From positions 1 to 13,867 of the forward strand of contig LT642602.1 of the NCBI GenBank assembly GCA_900128585.1: DNA of 13,867 bases, read 5' to 3'. Below the pieces are notes generated by a model. It had not been told where the DNA came from and did not search any database. It was given only the letters and a program-made list of their open reading frames with translations. Position numbers and translations under genes: made by a program. Positions 7,519-13,867 of the stretch are shown here, one piece after another; the stretch's first letter is position 1, and each line of letters starts with the position of its first letter. The stretch comes from Stramenopiles sp. TOSAG23-3 (Eukaryota > Sar).

Positions 7519-8035
7519 AATTATGGTACCGGTAGTTATTATTATAAAAAATACCAAAAATAATAATAATAATATTAATAATAAATAATAATAAAAAAAA
7601 AAAGAACAAGAACAGACCAGTAGTAGTACTATATAAAAATAACCAAAAAAAAATAATACTGTAATAAAAATACTACACCACCACTACTAATAAAATATAC
7701 AAAAAAAAAAATATATTATAAAATGTAATAGTCGTTCTAATAATAATAATATTTTGGTTTTTGTTGTTTGTTGTTGTTATACCCTTCTTGTTGGTACCGT
7801 ACGTGGTATTAATACCGTACCTGCTGTACCAATAATGGGTACCAAGTATTATTATATTATTAATAATAAAAAAATATGATCACTTTGTAGAAGGCTTTCG
7901 TCTTCTCGAGTTCTGTATAGTCTCATCTCATCGTTTAAGATGATGATGGAATTTTATTTCCGATCAACCAGAATCGAGCTAGGCGTACACCCTGGGTTTA
8001 CTAAGCCTTTCTCGTTCTTCCGTTCGTGAAGATAC
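7519..8035. other. AT-rich spacer between the 7TM and phosphoesterase genes
   Basis: The spacer is dominated by AAT/ATA triplets and poly(A) runs, with TTG repeats near 7757-7778 and a GTACC-rich palindromic cluster (7793-7858). TATATAAA at 7630-7637 is a possible TATA element, though it lies about 400 bp before the next ATG. No ORF or RNA gene is seen. Confidence 0.6.
7793..7830. repeat. GTACC-rich imperfect inverted repeat around GGTATTAATACC
   Basis: A perfect 12-bp palindrome (7805-7816) is flanked by GTAC on both sides (7799-7802 and 7817-7820) and then by GGTAC/GTACC (7793-7797 and 7826-7830). Small bulges interrupt the imperfect hairpin of about 38 nt. The same 12-bp palindrome recurs at 6074-6085. 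Confidence 0.6.
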
Positions 8036-9645
8036 ATGGCAGCAACCGAACCTGGTCCCGACGACGGGCTGTCTTTGCCTTACGCCGCATTGGACCCCGA
8101 CGAAACGTCGCAGGGTGTTTGTACTCGCGCCAAAAAGCAAGTGAAGCGTTGGGCTGCCGGTGGTGTGGTGCTGGTCGCCCTTGTACTAGTCGGGTCGGTG
8201 GTCATTTTATCTCAGAACTACGGCTCAGGGGAGGGGGGTATTAGCATAGGGCGCGTCCTCCACTTGTCGGACTTCCATTATGACCCGATTTATGTTCCTG
8301 AAATTTCAGGGGGGAAGCCGTGCACGTGCAATCGAGTGACAGCAGGATGGCCGTGCACGTGCAATCGAGTGACAGCAGGATGTGAAAACAGCCTTGCCGC
8401 GAAGAACGCCCCGTATGGAAGGAAGGGCTGCGACTCTCCAATGAAGCTTATCAAATCGGTCCTTCAGGCGGCCGGGTCTGCCGTTAAGTCTCCCGATTTG
8501 ATCGTATCAACGGGGGACGTGGTTCGGCACCACTCCAATATTTTGACGGAGAAGAACCGGCTTTACCGAATGTTTGAGGAGGTCTTTTCGGCCATCCTAG
8601 CCGTGTACGACGTAGGCACGACAAAAACGGCATTTCACTTGCCGCTGGAAATAGCTCAGACGTACGGGAATGACGATTTTGAGAACAATTATTTTTTTGT
8701 AAGTTTACAACCCAACGAAGCCCCGCTCGACATTCGAAAACTAACGTTTGCCACTCACAACCCCAGAATGCCACTTCCCGCGGTTGCGACGGTCCCGCTC
8801 AGCCTCTGATGGAGGACGTGCCCGAAGTCCTGGCGAAAGCGATGCGGACTTTAGACAGTGCAAACAACAAAACGCTGCGGTGTGCCGGCTACTACATCAT
8901 GCACGTGTCCGACAAGTTTTCGGTCGTAGTGCTGAACACAGTTTTGTACAGTACACGGCACAAACCGGCGTATCCCGCGGACCAACAGGGCGACCCAATG
9001 GGACAATTCGCGTGGCTCCGCGCTGTCCTGGGTCGGTGCCGGGAAGAAAAACGCTCGGTGTGGGTTGTGGGGCACATTGCCCCAGGGTACGACAGCTTCG
9101 AGTTCAAACAGATGTGGTCTGAGCAGTACACTGCTTCGTACATAGACATAATTTCAGCGCACCACGACGTAGTCAAAGGGCAACTGTATGGGCACGAACA
9201 CCTGAATACCTACCGTCTGTTCGAAGAAGACACAAACATCGAGGCGCCAATCATCCTATCGGGGTCTGTCTCCCCTATATTTGGGAACGCCCCTTCGTTC
9301 CGAGTGATTGAATACGACAAGGAAACTTTCGAAATTCTAGATGTGGTTAGTTATGGAACTGGGCGCATCGATGAAGCCGAAGGGGGCAAGCACTGGAAGG
9401 AACGCTTTCGCTTCAACGACGTGTTTAAAACGCGTAGTTTGTCCTCGGCCTCGCTCCGGGACCTAACCGAACGCTTGGGCAACGACGAAAAGTTAATGCG
9501 CGTTTACCATTTCCGAAAGGCAGATACGGACACCGCTCCGTGGCCCAAAACCGGGACGGTTCTCCCGTTTCCCGGCGATAAGCATGAGCTCTGTGCGATG
9601 AAACATTTGCAAGAAACGCCATTCGGTCGGTGCCTGGGCGCGTAA
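8036..9645 (+). CDS. Acid sphingomyelinase/endopolyphosphatase-family metallophosphoesterase (two exons)
   Basis: Exons 8036-8698 and 8767-9645 join to encode 513 aa. Residues 1-40 are cytosolic and basic near the membrane. Residues 41-60 form one transmembrane helix, so this is a type II protein with a lumenal or extracellular catalytic domain. Two-metal motifs follow in order: HLSDFHYDP (76-84, D79 and H81), STGDVVRH (158-165), GNDD (211-214), VGHIAPG (322-328) and YGHEH (362-366). Family landmarks YGRKGCDSP (127-135) and VLNTVLYS (275-282) are also present. Members hydrolyse phosphodiester or phosphoanhydride bonds, including sphingomyelin, nucleotides or, in yeast Ppn1, vacuolar polyphosphate. 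The type II topology and a non-His residue in the GN-x-D motif lean towards the Ppn1-like side, but the substrate is not determinable. An exact 33-bp tandem duplication adds 11 residues (95-116). The start is ATG 8036, and the gene is convergent with the WD40 gene. Confidence 0.88.
8317..8382 (+). repeat. Exact 33-bp tandem duplication inside the phosphoesterase CDS
   Basis: Copy 1 (8317-8349) and copy 2 (8350-8382) are identical at all 33 positions. They encode PCTCNRVTAGW then PCTCNRVTAGC, the last residue differing only because its codon crosses the boundary. The duplication keeps the frame and adds two Cys shortly after the first metal-binding motif. Confidence 0.95.
8699..8766 (+). other. 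68-nt phase-0 spliceosomal intron of the phosphoesterase gene
   Basis: The donor is GTAAGT (8699-8704), a CTAAC branch-like site lies at 8741-8745, and the acceptor ends CCCCAG (8761-8766). Removing it restores one frame across a point where family similarity continues: exon 1 ends GNDDFENNYFF and exon 2 begins NATSRGCDGP. Without splicing the first frame ends at a stop at 8807-8809. Confidence 0.92.
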
Positions 9646-10071
9646 GCGTGCCAGTACGAAGGGGGCTCGCTGCCGGGCCCGCCGTCTCTCTGGTCGTCTG
9701 CCCGTAAGCGTGCTCGTGTTTTTTTCCCCGTTTTTAAATTTTGAAAGTCGAATCAGAATAATGTTAAAAAAGCTCAACAATTGGCCAAAAGTGTTCTATA
9801 AAATGTATTTTTTTAAAAGTAACTCAGCCAGTTTTTGTTAAAATTTAAAACAGTAGTACGACCGTAGGATCGTTCGACAAAGGAAAAGGAATGGAAGGTT
9901 CTTCTTCTTTTGTTTTTTGCGCTGCAGGGGGGAAGGAATGTTTGTTTGAAATGTCTTGTTTTGATACAAAAAGTATTCCGTTGTATCATAGCATAAGCAG
10001 TATCGCACCATATACCATAAACACCCACGGTCACGATTCCGCCCCCTTTCGTAATCTTAACTTGGGCACGT
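9646..10071. other. Convergent 3' spacer between phosphoesterase and WD40 genes
   Basis: The first 75 bp after the stop stay GC-rich and open in the same frame for 32 codons. An 11-mer (CGTAAGCGTGC) repeats at 9641-9651 and 9703-9713. The remainder is AT-rich and presumably carries both 3' UTRs. A + strand frame at 9891-10178 runs into the WD40 gene antisense and shows no domain, so it is not called. Confidence 0.55.
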
Positions 10072-11610
10072 TCACAGGACTTCCATCCGTATTCCATCCA
10101 TCGATTCCATGTCCCAAATCTTTATGCTACCGTAACGGTGATGGTTGCCCGTGCTCGGGTCCGTATGGCCCAACGTGAACGCACACGCGAGCTGGTGCGC
10201 GTTGTACTGCATCGCGCTGACGCGGCTCGTCGTGCGCTCGACGTCGTGCGAGGGCGCAAACTTGCAGAGCAATCTGCAGCGGTTGGGGTCGCTGTGCCAG
10301 CGTCGAAAATCGAACGCTTGGATCATTGCTTCGTCGCCCCCGGTGATAAGCTTTCGCATGTCGGGGTCGAACTGAAGCCTTCGAATGGCCCGCCCCTGCT
10401 CCTTCACTACTCCTATGTGCTGGTTCGGCTGCCGCAAATCCCAAAGACGGACGGTGCGATCGTTTGACCCGCTAACGATCAAGTTCTTGCACTCGGACAT
10501 TTGAAGGCAGGACACCCGGTGGGTGTGGGCGGCGCCCGGTGTACGGTTTCCACCGAGGGCCGCCCGCTCTGCCCCTGTCGTCAAATCCCACACCCGGATC
10601 ACCCTATCGCTGCCGCCGGTGCACGCTACGGTTCCTTTGAACTCCAGGCACCGGACCGTCTGCCGGTGGCCCTCCAGCACGAGGAGGGGTTCGGCCACTT
10701 GAATCGACGGCGGCCCTGCGCCGCCAGACTTTTCCTCGTTCGACTCGCGGTACATTTGTAGGATTTCTCCGCGGTTTTGGACGCGCCTCCACAGCCGCAC
10801 GGTCTGGTCGTTCGAGCCGCTCAGCACGAACTGGCTGTTTGCATGGAGGCACACGACGGACCCACGCGGCGAGCCCCCGCTCGAGTGCTGTACCCCGGTC
10901 CCGTGCCCTTTGAATATGGACAGGCACCGTCCCGTGCCAATGTCCCATTCCCGCAATTGGCTGTCGTACGACCCGCTGACAATGCACTCCGCGTCGAACT
11001 GCAGACACTTTACCCAGCTGGTATGCCCCCGAAGCTCCCTGTCTGGCAGAAGCATTCGGTTGCCGGCGATGGTCTGCCTGCGGTTTTCCTGCAGCGACGG
11101 CTGGCCCCATACTTTAATGGTACTGTCGATGTGCCCGCTCATAAAATACCGGTGGTCGAACGCAATGGTGAGCGGGGTGTGCTCCCCCTCGTACAGGACA
11201 CGGGAATACTCGTACACAAGGGGGGTTATGCTGTAAATAGCCTGGTCCGCCGCGAAGCACTTGCTGTACAGCTGCCTCGGCGCGGTCTCGCAACTGCTCA
11301 ACAATTGCCCGTACTGCTTGCGCAGAAGAGTGGACCAAAGGCGCTCTTCTTGGGTCCATCGGGACAGGGCAAGGGACACGCACGCGGACCGACTCAGCGA
11401 AAGGTAGTCGAGGAACGAAAAAATCTTGTTCACCAGCGCGCGAATGTTCAGCACTGACCGAGTCGACACGTACATCCTGTTCACCTGAACGCACAGCGAA
11501 TGTTCCGAGCCAAGATTTGGTTCGGCGACCCCCAAACGCTCACTTGAACGAACACTTGAACGCTCACTTTCACCCTCGCGCCCGGGAGGGTAGCGGGGCA
11601 GTAAGTCCAT
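10072..11610 (-). CDS. F-box/WD40-repeat protein, probable SCF ubiquitin-ligase substrate adaptor
   Basis: This 512-aa protein carries an F-box-like segment at about 56-100 (RALVNKIFSFLDYLSLSRSA...LW), which in this family binds Skp1. It is followed by about seven WD40 repeats that would form a propeller for substrate recognition. Repeat ends are visible as SGHIDSTIKVW (158-168), SGSYDSQLREWD (212-223), SGSNDQTVRLW (264-274), TGGSDRVIRVWD (331-342), SGSNDRTVRLWD (380-391), TGGDEAMIQAFDF (423-435) and YGSIKIWD (493-500). GH dipeptides lie ahead of several of them (195-196, 235-236, 315-316). The architecture matches FBXW/Met30/Cdc4-type proteins, but the orthologue is uncertain. The N-terminal 45 residues are charged and repetitive, and Met46 just before the F-box is an alternative start. 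No intron is needed and third positions are GC-rich. It would act in the cytosol or nucleus. Confidence 0.9.
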   Translation of the reverse strand: MDLLPRYPPGREGESERSSVRSSERLGVAEPNLGSEHSLCVQVNRMYVSTRSVLNIRALVNKIFSFLDYLSLSRSACVSLALSRWTQEERLWSTLLRKQYGQLLSSCETAPRQLYSKCFAADQAIYSITPLVYEYSRVLYEGEHTPLTIAFDHRYFMSGHIDSTIKVWGQPSLQENRRQTIAGNRMLLPDRELRGHTSWVKCLQFDAECIVSGSYDSQLREWDIGTGRCLSIFKGHGTGVQHSSGGSPRGSVVCLHANSQFVLSGSNDQTVRLWRRVQNRGEILQMYRESNEEKSGGAGPPSIQVAEPLLVLEGHRQTVRCLEFKGTVACTGGSDRVIRVWDLTTGAERAALGGNRTPGAAHTHRVSCLQMSECKNLIVSGSNDRTVRLWDLRQPNQHIGVVKEQGRAIRRLQFDPDMRKLITGGDEAMIQAFDFRRWHSDPNRCRLLCKFAPSHDVERTTSRVSAMQYNAHQLACAFTLGHTDPSTGNHHRYGSIKIWDMESMDGIRMEVL

Positions 11611-11802
11611 TGGTTAAAACGAACTAACGGCTAAACTAAACTACGACGATAAGACGAGGAAAGACGGTGGTCGTGAATTGTAAAAGAAACGTTGCGGTAA
11701 AGGTAAAGAACAACGGGTGGGTGATGACGAATCGAATCTTTGCAGTCAAAATATATTGTAATTTTGTCCCTTGCTATATAATTCTTATCGGACGGACGAT
11801 CG

Positions 11803-11844
11803 TTTTTGTTCTTCTCTTCTTCTAGAAGAAGAGAAGAACAAAAA
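11803..11844. repeat. Perfect 42-bp palindrome (21-bp arms, no spacer)
   Basis: The sequence is an exact inverted repeat centred between 11823 and 11824 (TTCT|AGAA). All 21 positions of each arm match, and pairing fails at the next base on each side. Each arm is purine on one strand apart from a single C/G position, with an A-run at its outer end. Confidence 0.95.
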
Positions 11845-11909
11845 AAACAAAAACAACAACATAAATAATAATAACAAAAAATTTTTAAAATGTTTTGTTG
11901 TAGTAGTAC

Positions 11910-11940
11910 CAGGTACCGTACGAGGAGTACGAGGTACCTG
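11910..11940. repeat. GTACC inverted repeat
   Basis: Arms CAGGTACC (11910-11917) and GGTACCTG (11933-11940) pair perfectly around a 15-nt loop that itself contains two GTAC tetramers. The 11-mer GGTACCGTACG here (11912-11922) also occurs at 7793-7803. Confidence 0.7.
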
Positions 11941-12281
11941 TACCGGTATTATTATATATGTTGTAAACAAACAGTACGGCGGTATTATAGTCTAGTATTT
12001 ATAATAATGCATCATCATCATCATCATTTTTTTAATTTTTTTTTATTCCAATGTTGTTGTACTACCGTGACAGAGTACGTACGGTACCGTAGTATATTAC
12101 GTATAGTAACAAATATAATTATATTATTTTTATTCTCTATTATTTAAACAATAATGAATATTTTAATAATAGTCAGTCTTCTCTACTATCGCGTTCATCA
12201 ATGTATTATAATCATATTACCAATAGTACTTTAGAAGAGGCTGCGCAGGTTCCGACGAAGGCGGATCGACGTACAAACGTT

Positions 12282-13373
12282 TTACAATTCTCCACCTTTT
12301 GCAGACGCTTTTGGCGCTGGCTCGGTTTTCGCTGCCGCTTTCTTCCGCTTCTTCTTCCGCTTCTTCTTCCGCTTCTTCCGCTTCTTCTTCGGCGCGGTCG
12401 CGTCTTCCCCCCCTTCGGGGTTCGCCGTGGCCGGCTCGGCGGCGTCGCCGTGTTCGGCCACGGCGGCGTCGCCCTGCTCCGTGCTCCCTTTCTCCGCAGC
12501 GGCGTCCGCCTCTTTCTTCTTCGCTTCCTCCTCTTCCATCTTCTTCGCTTCGTCCTCTTCCATCTTCTTCGCGCTTTCGTCGGAGTTGCTCCCGTCCAGG
12601 CTGCCAAGTTCAGACGCATACTGCTCCTTCATGGCCCACCACACGTGCATGTTTGCAGGTGTCTTCCCTTTCAAAAATTTCGACCACTTCGTCCGGGGCC
12701 AGCGCTTCTTCAGCTCAAACGTTGCCCGGCCCACCGCGCCCATCGACCACGTGCTTTCCTCCGGGATGATTTGCCGCGGAAACGTCAGGTCCAGCTTGAA
12801 CCGCTTGTTTTTCGACTTGCTGGTAGCCTCGAAGAACAACCCAAAATCGGACAGGGTGACGTTGTCGCTCTTCACGCCCAAGGTTGCAGGGGTGTCCATT
12901 TTGTGGGCAAACTTAACGTTGACAAAAATAAAGTTAGCGTTTTGGCCCCACTGCATGGCCGGCGAGATAAAGTTCAGCTTTCCTTTCGGCTTCCTTGACA
13001 TCAAGTTCTGCATCTCGGTCACGCGCTTACGGATCGACGAGCCCGCTTTGTACACGGAGCTGGCCACTTTCACGCCCTTCGCAACGCACTCCGTGATGAT
13101 GGCTTCGGACAGTTCCCAGCGGCCCTGCTCCATAGCGTCGACGATTCCACCCTTACAATATCCCTTCTTCCACGCCCCTTCGTTCGTCTCGAAGCTTTCA
13201 TTCATTACTATGGCCTGAAACATTTCCACCGCCTCTGCCTCCGTGCACGCGCTGCTCAGCGTTGACGGCGAGGCGGCGGCGGCGCTTTGAGCCGAACGGA
13301 AAAAAACAGTCGACAGGAACAGCAAGAGCGGCGCCGCAATGGCAAGCGCTTTGGCGAAACGTCGGGGCGTCAT
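12282..13373 (-). CDS. Secretory-pathway CS (p23-like) domain protein with Lys/Arg-rich tail
   Basis: This 363-aa protein begins with a basic N-terminus and a hydrophobic core (about 8-25) ending in small residues (SAQSAAAA). That is a good signal peptide with likely cleavage near residues 30-34. A helical region with Cys43, Cys73 and Cys96 precedes a CS-like beta-sandwich at about 137-235, recognised by AMQWGQNANFIFVNVKF (139-155), FKLDLTFPRQIIPEES (192-207), GRATFELKKRW (215-225) and KWSKFLKGK (229-237). CS domains usually bind Hsp90 or other chaperone partners. Next come KK-MEE-type repeats (268-288), an Ala/Gly/Asp stretch, a basic block (329-345, all Lys/Arg) and an end of KGGEL. The xxEL end could be a weak ER-retrieval signal, while the basic block resembles a nuclear signal. 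Location is therefore unresolved. I know no close characterised relative. No intron is needed. Confidence 0.8.
   Translation of the reverse strand: MTPRRFAKALAIAAPLLLFLSTVFFRSAQSAAAASPSTLSSACTEAEAVEMFQAIVMNESFETNEGAWKKGYCKGGIVDAMEQGRWELSEAIITECVAKGVKVASSVYKAGSSIRKRVTEMQNLMSRKPKGKLNFISPAMQWGQNANFIFVNVKFAHKMDTPATLGVKSDNVTLSDFGLFFEATSKSKNKRFKLDLTFPRQIIPEESTWSMGAVGRATFELKKRWPRTKWSKFLKGKTPANMHVWWAMKEQYASELGSLDGSNSDESAKKMEEDEAKKMEEEEAKKKEADAAAEKGSTEQGDAAVAEHGDAAEPATANPEGGEDATAPKKKRKKRKKKRKKKRKKAAAKTEPAPKASAKGGEL
12337..12388 (-). repeat. Lys/Arg codon repeat in the CS-protein tail
   Basis: Repeating CTTCTTCCG-type units encode the uninterrupted 17-residue Lys/Arg block (residues 329-345). Such arrays can change length in frame by slippage. 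Confidence 0.7.
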
Positions 13374-13867
13374 TGTAGTGCGTGTGTGCGTGCCCTTTTA
13401 AACGACACGGCTGTACTGTCCTTGTGCGCGTAAATGCAGAGGGGTTAATGGCTGGCAAGTGGGAATGGGAGGGATCGATCCACGTTGCAGAGGAATGAAA
13501 TTTGTTTCTTTTATCGATAGTGTACCACCGGTCGAATGAATGAATGAATGCAGATTGGAAGTATATACAAAGAAGAACAACAGACAACACACAACAACAA
13601 ACAGAAGAAGGAAGGAGAAGGAAGGAGAAGGAAGAAGAAGGAAGGAGAAAGAAGAATTTATAATTTATACTACACACCAGTTGGTAGAACGGAACAGGTA
13701 AATAAAAAAAAAAGATAAAAAGAAGAAGAAGAAAAAGATGAAAAAAAATAGAAGAGAGGAGAAGGGTGGATGGGAGGGATGATAACTAGAAGTATAAGAC
13801 AATATGTAGTTAACTAAATAACAAAATTCCCTATATATAAAAAGTGCTGACGTGGCCTTTTCTTTTC
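13374..13867. other. Upstream region of the CS-domain gene, repeat-rich
   Basis: The first 180 bp are of mixed composition and probably hold the 5' UTR and promoter of the minus-strand gene. Further right are a GAAT array (13534-13549), a 54-nt homopurine run, poly(A)/GAA runs and a TATATATAAAAAG element (13832-13844) beside TGACGTGG (13848-13855). The last two could belong to a promoter of this gene or of one beyond the right edge. No ORF worth calling is present. Confidence 0.55.
13603..13656. repeat. 54-nt homopurine tract with GAAGGAAGGA units
   Basis: Every base from 13603 to 13656 is A or G on the + strand, built from GAAGGAAGGAGA-like units with partial mirror symmetry. Mirror-repeat homopurine DNA can adopt triplex (H-DNA) structure under supercoiling. 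It lies about 230 bp upstream of the CS gene. Confidence 0.85.

Larger units (their letters stand above)
11611..12281. other. AT-rich spacer between WD40 and CS-domain genes
   Basis: Both flanking genes are on the minus strand, so this holds the WD40 promoter (right of 11610) and the 3' end of the CS-domain gene. It contains a perfect 42-bp palindrome, a GTACC-rich cluster (11907-11948 and around 12076-12093), six CAT units (12010-12027), poly(T) and AT-rich stretches. A minus-strand TATATA lies at 11774-11779, about 165 bp upstream of the WD40 ATG. No gene is seen. Confidence 0.6.

Noticed and set aside
8699-8809. Frameshift or pseudogene interpretation of the phosphoesterase
   Set aside because: The frame change coincides with a canonical GTAAGT...CTAAC...CAG intron of 68 nt that restores continuity exactly at a conserved block, so splicing explains it.
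8748-9122. Separate 124-codon ORF within the phosphoesterase
   Set aside because: It is in another frame of exon 2; the spliced main frame carries all metallophosphoesterase motifs.
10777-11457. + strand 226-codon frame opposite the WD40 gene
   Set aside because: It is a shadow of the WD40 coding sequence without motifs; the minus frame has regular WD repeats.
12201-13218. Two + strand frames of about 265 codons opposite the CS-domain gene
   Set aside because: Their Leu/Arg and Ser/Phe-rich low-complexity translations are what the antisense of Lys/Glu/Ala codons produces. The minus frame has a signal peptide and a domain.
1-13867. CRISPR array, transposon, tRNA or rRNA
   Set aside because: No regularly spaced repeats, transposase, terminal repeats with target duplications, tRNA B-box-like motif or rRNA-like segment was seen on either strand by eye. 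A tRNA and Rfam covariance scan would be the decisive check.

Overview
This window is nuclear DNA of a eukaryote, most likely a free-living protist. The evidence is a TFIID subunit, an F-box/WD40 protein, a PTC7-type mitochondrial PP2C, a seven-helix receptor-like protein, an ER-targeted CS-domain protein, and a clear 68-nt spliceosomal intron with GTAAGT donor, CTAAC branch-like site and CAG acceptor. Genes are long and intron-poor. Most use GC-rich third positions and sit between AT-rich spacers full of microsatellites, homopurine runs and palindromes. This fits an intron-poor lineage such as a stramenopile, but the taxon cannot be fixed from the sequence alone.

Layout, left to right: a CTTT microsatellite at the edge; TAF6 (+, 557-2197); a convergent type II membrane protein with a PPC-like beta-sandwich (-, 2359-3282); a repeat-rich divergent spacer; a PTC7-like PP2C phosphatase (+, 4102-5235) preceded by a 4-codon upstream ORF; a 1-kb spacer; a seven-helix receptor-like protein (+, ATG at 6529, ending 7518) with a possible extra 5' exon; an AT-rich spacer; a two-exon metallophosphoesterase of the acid sphingomyelinase/endopolyphosphatase family (+, 8036-9645); an F-box/WD40 protein (-, 10072-11610); a spacer holding a perfect 42-bp palindrome; and a secretory CS (p23-like) domain protein with a very basic tail (-, 12282-13373).

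The genes show no operon-like or pathway relationship. They look like ordinary neighbouring genes, each presumably with its own promoter. I saw no rRNA, tRNA, CRISPR, transposase or viral gene, and no clear new multi-gene system. The points most worth checking are the CS protein with conflicting targeting signals, the receptor-like protein with deviant codon use and an uncertain 5' end, the exact 33-bp in-frame duplication in the phosphoesterase, and the perfect palindrome.
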